From Clonostachys chloroleuca (lineage: Eukaryota; Ascomycota; Sordariomycetes; Hypocreales; Bionectriaceae): 64,000 nucleotides of DNA. The stretch is taken from contig JBANAY010000003.1 of the NCBI GenBank assembly GCA_037952775.1, positions 15,066,001-15,130,000 on the forward strand, in the 5' to 3' direction. Numbering within the stretch: position 1 is the stretch's first letter; each line of letters opens with the position of its first letter. Shown here in pieces: positions 23,052 through 35,072 of the stretch. A model generated the notes under the pieces. That model saw only the letters and a list, made by a program, of their open reading frames with translations. It had not been told where the DNA came from and searched no databases. Position numbers and translations under genes: made by a program.

Positions 23052-24497
23052 CTATTTTATGGTTTGTTTTCTTTGGTGACCTGCAGTCCGGATATAGGGT
23101 TCCAGAGGGAAAACCTGCTTCTCAGACGTCACTCCATCATAAAGCTCAGCCCAGCGTGGCTGTAGTTGTACAGGTGTTTCCCATGCATTCTCTGGATCAC
23201 GGAGCCAAAATCTGACGAGATGTCTCCTAACCAACCAATGACTTACGTTAGCAACAGTCTCGGCAGCTAATTTGTTGGGCAACGATTACAAGAAATGGCA
23301 CTTACTGTTTATCATCGGAGTCAACGAAGGCATCTCTGGCATGAAAAATGGCGGTGTTATTGATGTATTGGATATCGCCCTTTTGGAAATTGGACGAGAT
23401 CGAGAACTTATCACCAAGAAAGTGCAGTGTGTCTAGAGCCTCCGCTTGTGCTTCTGTAATGGGGGGAATATCGCTGCTACGTTGCAATGCCCCATATCCA
23501 ACAAAGTATCGGCGTGCGTACTGCAGAATAACTCGCTCTGGAGTCGAGCCTGTCGCCTTTTGATAGTAGAGCAAAGGCCTGGTTGTATACTTCTTGTTGG
23601 GGTTATCAAAGCTATCATCAACCCGTTAGCAACGGAAATCGCATTAACCTGAGTTATAGAGGGTAGAGGACTTACACTTCGACATCCCAGTCTTGCGAGA
23701 GGGTATGAATGAGATCCGGACGCGTACGGGCGATTTCATTATAGACCCGCCATGTACTCGCCAGTTTACTTGCTCCTCCTTCAACTGCTGATTCCAATGC
23801 AAAGAGTGCTACAATAGCACCAGAATCTGTGTGAAATACCTGCTTGTCTGTCGTATACGCAGGGCTTCCAATGCTCTTTGAGATGTTTGATCGACTAAGA
23901 TCTTTCACGTGGGTAAGAACCACGTCGGCAGGCTTGCCGTCAAACCACTGGTCCTGGCGACCGCGTTGAGCGGCGATATGCGCCGACAGCCCCGTATAGA
24001 TCATGACATTTTCCTCACGGGTATGCTTGTCCACCTCAACTCCGCGGATGACAAAGAATCCGTGTCCAGAATGCAGCTCATCAGAGAGCCCGCGAAGCTT
24101 TGCATGCAGGTTAGGGAGTGGGAAGGTCTCTGCAGAGATCTCGGCTAGCGGCTTGCCCAGTGCTATTTTTGTTAGAAAAGATGGGTTTTACGATGGCTTT
24201 TCGTGATTCCCGGGTTGTCTTCAACTTACTTTTGAAGTGAGCCACAGCAGTGTCAATTTCGTTGAGCTCGTCAGTCGATAGCCGGTAAACCCAATCATAC
24301 GAGTCGGCTACGGAGTCGCCATCCCAAACTAGATTGCCTTTCAGCTCAGTTGGAAAACCATCGGGGAGAGTTTTAGTCAGGTTTTCATTCTTCACTCGAG
24401 ATGACGCGCGAGCTTGCCACTTCTCAAAGCTGGGTGCATATTGGATATCTGGCTGGCCGGGTGGTGGTAAGCTGGTCGCAACGGCGGCTGCGGACAT
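23052..24497 (-). CDS. TauD/TfdA-family Fe(II)/2-oxoglutarate dioxygenase
   Basis: Four exons on the - strand: 24497-24230, 24162-23676, 23611-23306 and 23226-23052, giving 411 aa. All three introns (67, 64 and 79 nt) have GTAAGT donors and phases that match. The iron-binding facial triad is visible as HTD (H200, D202) in VFHTDSG and a distal His342 in AIFHARDAF. RHLVRFWLRDPE holds the Arg that binds 2-oxoglutarate, and ends the domain as in taurine dioxygenase relatives. It should hydroxylate a small organic acid or sulfonate using O2 and 2-oxoglutarate. The neighbouring permease/HyuA pair hints at nutrient scavenging. Confidence 0.87.
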
Positions 24498-25897
24498 CTT
24501 CGCCAGAATCCTGCTTTCCCTTCGTGTGTCTGAAAATTGCTACTTGGGGTAAGAGTTTTCAACCGCTCTATGTTCAAGCTTTTATTGCCTCAAGTATGGA
24601 GTTAGCTCTGTCTTGCCGCATAAAAGTCGCTACACGAACAAGCACGACTTTTCAAGAGAGAATTACGCCATCGGTTCGCAACACGTATATAATTACCCAT
24701 ACTTAAATCTTACGTCAATGAGTTTATGCGTTTACCCCACCAACACGGCGAAAGGAAGTGCCGTCTTTACCGCGCACGGAAGTTCTATGAAACACGCCAC
24801 ACGAAGGCCAAAACGAACAAGTAAATTATCAAGTTGATCTGCTATAGTGATTTCACATGGTCTAAGAACTAGGCCATTCCAGTCACTGCTGATTGATTGA
24901 CGTATTGCATTCGCGACTTATGAAGTGGTGATGCTCAGCCGTTCTGGCTACCCTAAACCTACATCAAATATATATTGCCGTTGACCTAGATCGTTCAGTT
25001 AAGGGCAAAAGCAGCCGTCCCCGCCAGAAGATATTTTCACCTTTGTTGCCCGGTTCAGTTTCATGTATCCGTATGGTGCCAGTCTTGGTTGCGGCTACTA
25101 GTTGTCCTTGTAGCTTGCACAAATTGTTCTGATTCCCAGTCATAAAGATGGGGGGAACAAATAGACTTTGGAAAACCGTCCACAACCAAAATACACTAAG
25201 GATAATAACAATGGAGAACTTAAGCCTGTGGTTGAGAAGACACCACGGAAGCCGATATTTAGACTAATCTGAAGAGGAGATGCCAGTCTTGGATTTATTA
25301 CGGCGCACTCGACGGAAGACAGTTCTTGTTTAAACTAGATGGCATTCTTCCCACGCTGCTTTGCTATGAATACTCCCTCAAGTGATTGTACCAAATCAAG
25401 ATGAACGATACGTTCATGCCAGGCATGAAGCAAATATGAAGATCCTCAAAGTTGTGCTAGATTATATGCAAATGCTTTGGTTTGTCTATTAGGTGGCTGG
25501 AGAAATTCAAAGGTACGCATCTGCCACTGAGGGTGTTAGACTTGTCTACCAACTGATACCCAACTTTATGGGGACATATAGTCGCACTCAACCAAAATTA
25601 CGCTGGAGAGCATTCGAAACTAGGTTTGAAAAAGTAGTGTGAAGCTCATCCAGAAGAGCTTTAGCAAGGCCCATCCTTTTCCATAAAAATCAATAGTGTT
25701 AGGAATAAGTGTCCTGCTATCATCCCAACACTAGCAGCCAGGTCAAGTATCAAAGCTTTGCACAGCCTGTAACTCACAAAGCATTCTTAAACGTTGTAGA
25801 AATCACCAAAGTCGTTATGTTGTACTATCAACTTCTTCTCAAATCCAGTCGTCACTTTTTACAGCCGGGGCTAGTAAGGGCTCCCCAAGCCCGCAAA
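24498..25897. other. Intergenic, 1.4 kb, nothing recognised
   Basis: Contains the dioxygenase promoter on the left. The rest is AT-rich with short frames lacking motifs. No repeat pairs stood out. Confidence 0.35.
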
Positions 25898-27842
25898 TCA
25901 TGATTTCATGCCCAGCTCTTGCCGACTCTGCTGAGAATTAGGATCATATCCAGAGGCCCCCAAGCGAATATGGGGCAATTCTTCGGCATTGTCGTTGGGA
26001 ACAATATTTAACTTGGCGGCCTCTCCAACAGTGAATGTAGCCCAGTCGTCGTATGGGTCAAACTCCCCGGCCCCCTTAACGGGGAACATCAGGTTGATAG
26101 CATAGAAAAGCGTAAACGAGATGGAGAGGCCGGTGAAGAATGCGGTGTAGTACAATTGAAAGAGGGCATCCGGTGCGGAAGTCATACCCCCAACAGTTAC
26201 AATCAAACCTCCAATCGTAGGCGCCCAGCCAGCTATCCAACAAGGAATAACTCGCCAGTTCACACCATGAGTGAACCAATAATTGGAATTCTCAGTGTGG
26301 TATAGGTGATTGAGACGGACTTTTTGATGGCGGATGAAGAAGTAATCGCATATCATGACACCCAGCAGAGGGGCCAAGAAGACAGAGAAGGAACTGAGAA
26401 CAGTTACAAACGTCGCAGCGCGGTTGATAAGCTGCCACGGTTGGATGATCCACGTTGCGAGGAATGTGATGATAGCTCCGCGGCGAATATCGATGTACCT
26501 GGGAAAGACGCCGGCCAAATCAATGCCTCCAGCAACGGCATTGCCACACACATTCTGGAAGAGAATGGCGAATGTGAAAGCAAGGGCGAGAAAGAACACT
26601 CCAGCGCGTGCTCCGGACGAGCCATTTCCGTCTAATATCCAAATGTCAAAATTTGATATGATGAAAGCTTAGGAGTTTCAACTTACCATCCATCATCACC
26701 ATCATGAGATCGGGAGGGTTCCACCAGATCTTCCCGTAAATGATTTGGCATGCGGCTGTGGTAACAAGACCGCCCAACGAAACAAAAATGCCAACAATCC
26801 ATTGAACAGAGACGGTTCCAACGACAAAAGCCATGTGATCTTTCGAATAACGGGAGAAGTCGCTCTCATTAGCCATTCCTGCAACCTTCTGGCCAATCGC
26901 TTGGTTTAAACCAGCCATCATCAACCAGGACACGCTCCATCTCGATGTCGAGGAAACGCTTTCACCTTTATAGAAGACCGGACCGACTCCCTTCGCGACA
27001 GCCAGAGACCATATCATCATAGCCAACATCGCAACACCACAGCCGACGCTGGAGATGAAGAATGGTTTTTTGAATCTCTCTGGTCTAATGAACAAGAAAG
27101 GGACGGAAATAAGCCAGAAGACTGTGAAGCCCACCATTTCAGACGTTGTTGTCGGCACGTTGTCGGGCAGAGTGTTCTTAATCTGTTTGAAAGATGGCCA
27201 TAGTGCTGTTAAACAAACACTGATGTTCATTGGTTAGCTGAATCCCAAAACAAAAGCGATTGGAACGCTTGAGACCTACGTAACGAGCTTCCCACCATTC
27301 CAGCCTTGGAAAGGTTAAGTCAGCTTAGATATGAAATAATTGGAGAAAGGTGAAGATTGTCTTACACTGGATCGCGTTCCAAATGAAGTTCAATAGACAA
27401 CGCTGAAGCAGGGGGATATATGCGCCTCGCATTCCCCAAGTGAATCGATTCTGAATGGTGAAACCAATGTGCCAAGTCAAACCACACCACGCGATGATGC
27501 AAGCAAAAAGAGAGACTATGAATCTAGACACCACGATGATAGCCATGGCCTGACCTACAGAAAGGCCTTGGGTTAGGAAGGTATTGGGCGTTTGCCAAGT
27601 TGCCACATTCAAGGCGCCACTTTGTGTATATTCAGTTCAGTATAATTTTCGATGACAATGTGCAAGTAGATGGCAACATACAGAGACTGTGCACCAAAAA
27701 AGTTGAACCATCCCCAAGTTCTCCTGGACGGAGGAAGAGGAACTAAATCGCGATTACACCATGCTGTTGTCTCTTCATTACGAGACGAGTCAGCTTTGAG
27801 GATAGCTGCGTCTCTGACTTTACGTGCGATAGCAGTAGCCAT
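25898..27842 (-). CDS. NCS1-family permease (purine/cytosine/uracil/allantoin/hydantoin type)
   Basis: Five exons on the - strand: 27842-27682, 27619-27366, 27304-27280, 27219-26687 and 26631-25898, giving 568 aa; exon 3 is only 25 nt. The protein is full of hydrophobic helices, about twelve. Family marks are NRDLVPLPPSRRTWGWFNFF at the N-terminus, NVATWQTP, the Arg-rich RFTWGMRGAY segment, and LTALWPSF. NCS1 carriers import nucleobases, allantoin, thiamine or hydantoins with H+ or Na+. The divergent neighbour is a hydantoinase-type enzyme, which points to a hydantoin-like substrate (inference). An ATG at 27893 in the same frame is an alternative start. Confidence 0.87.
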
Positions 27843-28473
27843 ATTTGCCAGCCCTTGTTGGCACCTAGTCCGAGATGGAAGCTCGTGCACCAAGGAGATG
27901 CGGAGTGAAAGTGCAAGGTGACGACCAGAAGAGTACGCGATATAAATCTCCTCTCACCCAAGAGGATTTAGCCTTCCCTGTCGTTTGTTATCAGCTGGCT
28001 ATACATACTTTCAAATGCTCCGCATTTCAAGTCTAGTTTCGTCTTTATCTCTCCCGAATACTTGGGACTGTAGAGCGACGCTAGGGGTCGGTGTCAGGCC
28101 GATGAATCCTCCAAAATAATTTACCTTACCGTAAGATTTGTCGGAGAAGTCCCGACCCAACAGCTTTGAATGGGGACAACGTCGCATCGTGGTTCCACTC
28201 ATCCGCCCCCAATGCCAATTAGCCGCAAATGTCTTATCTATACATACTGGAGAAGCGGGGTTTCAAGGATCTAAATAGCTATCATCGGGATAGAGTCCCT
28301 GACGGCCGATCCTACCACGTCTGGAGCACGGTTCAACAAGTCCGACTTCGGCAGGTATTTCTGCATGCCGAGGAGTAGTCTTTGGTTTCTCCGTTGGACT
28401 CGTGACCTAAGGCGGATATTGAATTCCATGATACCTTGATGAGTACAGAAACAGAATCTAGCGACGTAGCACA
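27843..28473. promoter_or_regulatory. Divergent promoter with four GATA-factor sites
   Basis: This 631-base region drives the permease leftward and the HyuA/DUF917 gene rightward. The HGATAR pattern bound by AreA-type nitrogen regulators occurs, read as YTATCD on +, at 27988 (TTATCA), 28045 (TTATCT), 28234 (TTATCT) and 28279 (CTATCA). Clustering of such sites is usual in nitrogen-source genes subject to ammonium repression. Binding itself is inferred. Confidence 0.55.
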
Positions 28474-31400
28474 ATGAGTACACGCAAGCTTAGGATCGGC
28501 GTCGATGTTGGAGGGTAAGGCAATGGAATCTACTTGATCAAGACATTAAAATACTAATACGGCCACAAGAACCAATACGGACGGAGTGATTTTAGATCTC
28601 TCAAAGTCTTCCGATCCTGATAGAGGCATTGTAGCCTGGAAAAAGGCGAGCACGACGAGCAACCCAAGCGATGGAATTATCAACGTTATCAAAGAGATGT
28701 TCCAGGACTCTCAGATTGATCCGGATGATGTGGCCAGTGTGACTATCGGCACAACTCATTTCATCAATGCTGTAGTCGAAATGGACCAATCCCGGTTAGC
28801 TAAAGTTGCCGTCATACGACTGTGTGGTCCATTCTCCAAGGACATTCCTATCGGGATCGACTGGCCTCCCAGGCTCCGAAACATTGTGTGTGCATACAGG
28901 GGCTTGGTGAATGGAGGTCTGGAAATTGATGGCAGTTTGATTTCGGAGTTGGACGAAGATGCGGTTCGACGTCAATGCATTGAAATCAAATCCTTAGGCA
29001 TCAGAAGCATCGTCGTTGTTGGCGTCTTCAGCCCGATCGATTTGATATACAAGCAAGAAGAAACCGCCGCCGAGATCATCCGGAGTATTTATCCGGAGGC
29101 CAACGTTGTATGTTCAAAGGAGGTGGCAAATATTGGCTTCCTAGAACGAGAGAATGCTGCGGTCCTTAACGCGTCAATTCTTCCTTTCGCTCGCCGAACT
29201 ATCCACTCTTTCCAGGAGGCTGTCTCTCGGCTGAACCTGAAGTGCCCAGTATTTGTTACGCAAAACGATGGGACGATCCTGCCAGCTAGTGCTGCCGCTC
29301 GGGTGCCCATCCGGACTTTCTCGAGCGGTCCGACCAACAGCATGCGCGGTGCTGCTTTCCTGATGCAGGACCATGGAAATGAAGTCATGATGGTAGTCGA
29401 TATTGGCGGCACAACTACCGATGTTGGCCTGCTTTTGAAGAATGGCTTCCCACGACAGGCAGCTGCTTACAGTGAGATTGCAGGCGTTCGAACCAATTTC
29501 TCATACCCCGATGTTAGAAGCATAGGACTTGGAGGAGGGTCGATCATCGGGCGAGATAAGTCTGGAAAGTTGACTGTTGGCCCTGAGAGTGTAGGTTATC
29601 AAATCCAAAGCAAGGCACTCGTCTTTGGAGGCGATATCTCAACCGCTACAGATTATACCGTACTGGGGAGTTCTGACGTTCAAATTGGGGATCGAACGAA
29701 GTTAGGAGGTCGTAGCCTGGAGCAGAACTTACCAGAGGTCCAAAGAAAGGTCAAGTCTATGCTCGAGCAGATCGTGGATACGATGAAGACCTCGCCCGAA
29801 GACATCCCGATTGTCTTAGTGGGCGGAGGTGCAGTCATCGCCCCAGACAGTCTCGTGGGTGCCAGCCGTGTGGTCAAGCCAAAGTGGTCAGGAGTTGCAA
29901 ATGCAATTGGTGCTGCAACTGCGCGGGTTAGTGGAGTGATCGATTCTGTCGAAAGCACCGAATCGAGAACCCAGCAAGAGATCTTATCAGAACTGTCCCA
30001 AAGAGCAACGGACAGTGTTGTTGCGAATGGGGCGCTGAGAGAAACGGTCGTCATTGCTGAGATGGAGACTTTCCCACTTCAGGTACTGAAGCTGTCATTG
30101 ACTTCAAGTTTTGTGATCAATTCGCTAACCTCTTGGGATAGTATATAGCCAACAAGTCTCGGATTATCATCAAAGCCGTTGGTGATTTTGATTATTCTCG
30201 TACAGACTTTGAAAAAGTTTCTGCAACGGCCGATGCAAAAGTTGATGGTTTCGCCGACGATGGAAACCATATTGACCAAAAGACTACCAATTGGGAGAAT
30301 TCTAAGGATCTGCCATCAACTTCTCGCTCTTCAGTATCGACCAAAGAAGATGTCATGTCCTACACGCCCAGTGTTATCAATCGACAGTGGCTCTTGTCCG
30401 AGACTGATTTGGAATTCATCACAATCGGATGCTATATCCTTGGAACAGGAGGAGGCGGTAGCCCATACCAACATTTTCTTCGTTTGAGAGAGCTCCTGCG
30501 CGGGGGAGCAAAATTACGAGTGATATCTCCGCAGGATCTCAACGATGACGATATTATCGCCTGCGGAGGTGGAAAAGGAAGTCCACAAGTGTCCATAGAA
30601 AAGCCTTATGGAGACGAGTGAGTTCCCAGTTCCTACTGTTTCCTATTCCATATCCTGAGTTTCTCAAGAGATCGAAAACTAACCAAGGCCAATGTTGAAA
30701 GGATACTCGAGTCGCAGAGAGAACTTTACAAGTTTCTGAACATGAAGCCTGATGCCGTTATCCCCTTAGAGATTGGGGGAGGCAACGGATTACAAGGCTT
30801 GATTATTGGCGCTTCGTCATCCTTAGATATCCCAGCAATTGACGGAGACTGGATGGGAAGAGCGTATCCTGTATCTTGGCAGACCACTCCAGTCGTCTTC
30901 GAGAAGAAAGCGATGATGGTGCCAACATGCATCTCAGATGGAAACGGACGTATCATTGTAAGAGCGTACAATCATGAGGATCAAATCTAAACTAACATGA
31001 CCCAGCTCATGACTCACGCACCTACAGAGCTTGATGCAGAGCGTGCCCTCCGTGCCGCTCTTTCTCAAATGGGCTCCCATGTAGGATGTGCCAAAGGGCC
31101 AGTCAGCGGCAAGAATACGAAGAAGTGGGTGGTAGAGAACACCACGTCGCTCTCCTGGAGAATCGGGCGCGCAGTAACCCTATCAAGATGCGCCAACACG
31201 ATTGACACCGTGGCCGAGTCCATCATAGCTGAGGTCGGCGGGTCGGAGTCAGCTCGAGTCCTTGCCAAGGGCAAAATCATCGGTGTGGAAAGAATTGTTA
31301 AGATGGGGCATACGTATGGCGAGGCTATTATCGAACTCACCGCTTCGCAGGATGACAACGGCATTGTGTCAGCTTCAGCAAAGGAACGCGTCATTATTCC

Positions 31401-31805
31401 CTTCAAGAACGAGAATATCTATGCCAAAAAGATAGATGCAGATGGGAAAGAAGAGGTATGTCTCACTCAACAATAAGCCGAGTATTGTGATGGCCGCTTC
31501 GCAATCCTATTTCATTATATCTAACAACTCACAACGTTGTACAGTTTCTTGCCGTTGTACCCGATCTTGTCTGCGTGATAGATGCACAGAATGGTGAGGC
31601 TCTGGGCACTCAGGAATATCGTTATGGTCTTCCCGTTGTCGTCATTGGCATTACAGCCTCGGACAAATGGACTTCGACGGCGAGGGGGATCGAGATCGGA
31701 GGGCCCAAGGGATTTGGCTTTAATGACCTTGAGTATAAGCCTCTCGGGAAATTCTCGAAACCTCGGAGCGTAATTGACGAGTTCAATGTATCAAAATCTA
31801 GTTAG
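28474..31805 (+). CDS. HyuA-type hydantoinase/oxoprolinase fused to DUF917 (S-methyl-thiohydantoin desulfurase-like)
   Basis: Six exons: 28474-28514, 28570-30082, 30142-30617, 30702-30957, 31006-31455 and 31545-31805, giving 998 aa. A 41-nt first exon supplies MSTRKLRIGVDVGG, which splices onto TNTDGVILD to make the conserved nucleotide-binding start of HyuA/oxoprolinases. VVDIGGTTTDVGLL near residue 289 is the second phosphate-binding loop. From about residue 625 the DUF917 half begins: GTGGGGSP, CGGGKGSP, DAVIPLEIGGGNG, DGDWMGRAYP, and KMGHTYGEA. HyuA-type enzymes open five-membered cyclic imide or amide rings with ATP, while DUF917 has been linked to S-methyl-thiohydantoin chemistry. The fused halves may act in sequence on one ring compound. 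The divergent permease likely imports it. Confidence 0.88.
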
Positions 31806-32970
31806 AGTTCTGGATCACTCTCGCCTTGGAAATTGCAGCTGAAAGGTGCTCATACCGAGCTAATGTCTCTTTCATATCATAGAATAAACCACTGGCTAAA
31901 ATTATACAATCAAGTTCCATACGCCGAGTGGTTGGAAAGTGCCTTGGAATTCTAAGTGCCTTGCTGTTTCTGCCATCTCCCTATCCAAACCCAGAGACTG
32001 GACGAGGTTCTTCATTGATACCCTATGAGTTTCTAAAGCCAATTCTGGGGCCTACTCTCCCCATATATTGTAACTACCATTCTATCATCCATACCACTGG
32101 ACACCTAGGCAGTCCGGAAGGGGGAAATGAGTGAAGCATTTCGGCTATACGCCTCTTCGGTCATTGTAGTCATGCGCGATCAGTATTGCATCCTATTAAC
32201 AAGCTAAGATGTATTCTCGTTCTTGGCTCGCCCGCCAGTGCCTCTTTGGTAGAGCTCGATGCACCACATTCCTCGAGTCTGCCTAACGCTGGGGTCCTTG
32301 AACTCCACATTCCTTGCCCTATGAACAATTAAGGCTGTATGCGTATGCAGGCCTGAAACGCTTGGTCATGCCCATCGGTGGGGCATTCTTTCAGCTCTCT
32401 CTCAATCAAGGCCCATATATCGAGTCAGAGTCACATTTTGGGATTTGAACCACATCATTGCATTAACGAGATGGGTTGAGACCATGCCACTGAATCCTTG
32501 ATGAAGTAGCTGAAAGCCTGGCCCCTGAGCTTCCAGGCAACACGAGATAAACGAGCCAATCGCCTCTCTAGTTACTATTTTACCAACATGTGATGGACTT
32601 CACTTACCGAAGAGGTCTCATAACGTAAATCAGAATAGTGGCCGCTGAAAGATGCCTAAAGGCAGAAGACGACCTTTGATTCGAACTTGAGACCAATATG
32701 TGATACCTCGAGAATTCCGTCCGTTTTGCTCGAGATATTGCCCTCCAAAATGGGTCAGCTTTACTGTAATCATGATACAAAGGCTTCGAGAGACGACCAC
32801 GCCAAGTCATTCCCATTTGCCTTGCTACCGTCCAATGCGTCATGGTAGCATCCTACAGGCTCCACCTCCTGCTGAAAGAATGGCAATAAAGGCCTGGTGA
32901 TCACACGCAACATGTGGAAGTCTGACCTCCAACCTCGTCAATATCACATCTCACAATTAATTTGCTTCAA
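31806..32970. other. Intergenic, nothing recognised
   Basis: About 1.2 kb with short frames only. It includes the promoter of the membrane protein at 32971. Confidence 0.35.
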
Positions 32971-34096
32971 ATGTCGTCCACTACAGCATTTACCGCTGTG
33001 CCGTCGCTGACCACTCTCTTGCCCTTCACTTACACGGCAGTAATGTCATGTGTAAAGGAGATCTACTTGGTCGACGCTCCAGAGGAAACTTGCTTTCAAG
33101 GCACCAAACCTACCCCTTGCAGCTTCTTTCACTTGGGCGCACCCACATATACGGCCAAGTGCTTCCCTAAAGAATGGAGCCCCGAAGAGGGCGCTTTCAT
33201 GTCACCTGCTGGATGCCCGAGGAAGCACACGGTGGCATGTGCTTCAACGGGAGCTAAAGAGACGATAGCCACTTGCTGCCCTGATGACGGCTCACAAGGG
33301 TAGGTCTTATGCAAATCTTCTCATTCGTGTGGTAGAGTTGGTCTAGTTTGACAACTGATTGCGTGGGATTAGCACTTATGATTGTATACGTGATCTAGAG
33401 TATGACTTTATGGCCACAGATCGCTGTACTCGAAAGATTGCTAAAACTGTGGAGTTTATCTATACAACGACGACTCTGGGGGAAGCAAAGACAAAGATCG
33501 TTACCACCAGTGGTGCAGATCAAGTGATCTACGCGTATGGCGCCGAGGTCAGGTGGCAATCATCTGATTATCCTACAGTGATATCGAGCACCTCGCCCGA
33601 AAATACGGAAAGCTCGAGTACACCAAGCTCTCCTGGGCCTGGAGGTAAACAAACCTCTGACCCGCAACAATCCGCTGGATCAGAAGACTCACATCCAGTT
33701 ACATCCGGGCTTTCAGCTCCGGCCAAGGCTGGGATAGGTGCGGGTGTGGGAGTCGCGGGCCTTTGCCTGCTGGTAGGCATTGTCCTTCTTTGGCGGCGTT
33801 CCCTCCAGCAGTCAAAGAAGAACTCACCACAGGAGGTCGAGGTGAGCCGACCAGAGGACTCGACTGATGAAGCTATGAAGCAAAAGGAAATTGTACAGAC
33901 TGCAACCACCGATTGCAGTAGCTCGAGATCTGTCACACGAGAAAGTCCTCCTTGGACGCCTCACGAGGTGGATGCGCCAGAAAGGGTGCATGAAGCAGAA
34001 GGATATGTCCCAATGAGATTTCAAGAAGCGGACAGCAGACATATCCTAGAACTTGAAAGTCCGGCTGAAGATTGTAAACACTATCGATATAGATAA
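32971..34096 (+). CDS. Cys-rich single-pass surface protein with Ser/Thr stalk
   Basis: Two exons, 32971-33299 and 33373-34096, giving 350 aa. The outer part (to about residue 160) has regularly spaced Cys (SCVKE, ETCFQG, TPCSFF, KCFPKEW, GCPRKH, ATCCPDD, YDCIRD, DRCTRK). A Ser/Thr/Pro/Gly-rich stalk follows, then one membrane helix near residues 229-250 (AGIGAGVGVAGLCLLVGIVLLW) with Arg just after it, and a charged cytosolic tail of about 100 residues. This plan fits fungal plasma-membrane sensors or adhesion-type proteins. A classical cleavable signal peptide is not obvious. No named domain is recognised. Confidence 0.72.
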
Positions 34097-34318
34097 TTAA
34101 AAGCCAGAAGCTGTTGTTTTCGTGTACATTTCAACCCATCCTACAACCGGCACCATCCACATATGGACAACTTTAACCTTATCTTGAGAAGCATGTGTGC
34201 ATTAGTAAATAACAGGATGTTCGTTAATTGACAAGGAGGAACAGGCAAAAGATCGACCGTTGTTCCCAAAAAAAAAATCGGGCATTGTGCATGAATCGTC
34301 TGAGCAGGAAAGGAAGGC
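34097..34318. other. Short spacer before the tRNA
   Basis: The 3' flank of the membrane protein gene, with a 10-base A run near 34268. No gene is seen. Confidence 0.4.
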
Positions 34319-34323
34319 AAAAA
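34319..34323 (-). terminator. Pol III terminator of tRNA-Ile
   Basis: On the - strand, five T occur a few bases after the tRNA 3' end, sufficient for RNA polymerase III termination. Confidence 0.65.
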
Positions 34324-34327
34324 TAGA

Positions 34328-34422
34328 TGGTCACTACCAGGATCGAACTGGCGACGTCCGCATTACTAGGATATCGGGTAGATATATTAGTACGGCACTC
34401 TAACCAACTGAGTTAAGCGACC
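34328..34422 (-). tRNA. tRNA-Ile (anticodon AAT) with a 21-nt intron
   Basis: On the - strand the acceptor stem is GGTCGCT/AGTGACC with discriminator A. The D arm is ACTC...GAGT with GGTT in the loop. The anticodon stem CCGTA/TGCGG encloses a CT-AAT-A loop, and the T arm is GCCAG-TTCGATC-CTGGT. The intron lies at the standard place, one base 3' of the anticodon, between A37 and A38, and starts TATCTACCCG. All stems pair with only G-U wobbles. The AAT anticodon is read as IAU after A34 deamination and decodes AUU, AUC and AUA codons. Excision by tRNA splicing endonuclease is needed. Confidence 0.95.
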
Positions 34423-35072
34423 ATGTCTGGCTGACTCCAATTTGAATAGATATCGGCAGCCCTGAGCTCTAGACTGTAAATCGATAGAATGAAATTTTGA
34501 CGACTTCATGCTCAGCGAAGTAGGCATGTTGGCGTAAGGGAATGATATTTTGTAGTAGAATAAGGCGCGTACGTGGAGGTGATAGGCTCCAGTCCCAAGT
34601 CCGTCTCCATGCTTCCTATCTTCGTGCTACCAGAATACGTTCGGTCAAGAAAGGTAAGGAATGATAAAAGGAACGCCACCGGCAAAACCTGGAGATCTTA
34701 CTCCAACTCATTTTCTTATCGTATTGAACTTATCCACATTCAGACTCTCATGAGGGCTGATTGGTTTCACAGGAAAAGCATTGGCGAATAATATCAGACA
34801 TGCAACTAAAGTGACCGTCTACGGGCGATAAAAGGAAAGTGTTACCATACTCGGACTCTTCCCGTTAAGCAAATTTCCATAACCAACATAGTTCGCTTCC
34901 ACCCTGGGGCTAGAGATAGCACTGATGTGTCCAAATTTTCCTGATATGCATCATGGTCTCCATCATATGATGGCATGCCACATGGTGTTTCTGCACAGGA
35001 ATTGGGTTATTTCTGCCTCTGTCATTACACGAGCAAATAAAACTAGTGGATATCATCGTTATGACCTTGATG
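34423..35072. other. Intergenic, nothing recognised
   Basis: Covers the upstream side of the tRNA and the 3' flank of the GMC gene. No gene is supported. Confidence 0.4.
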
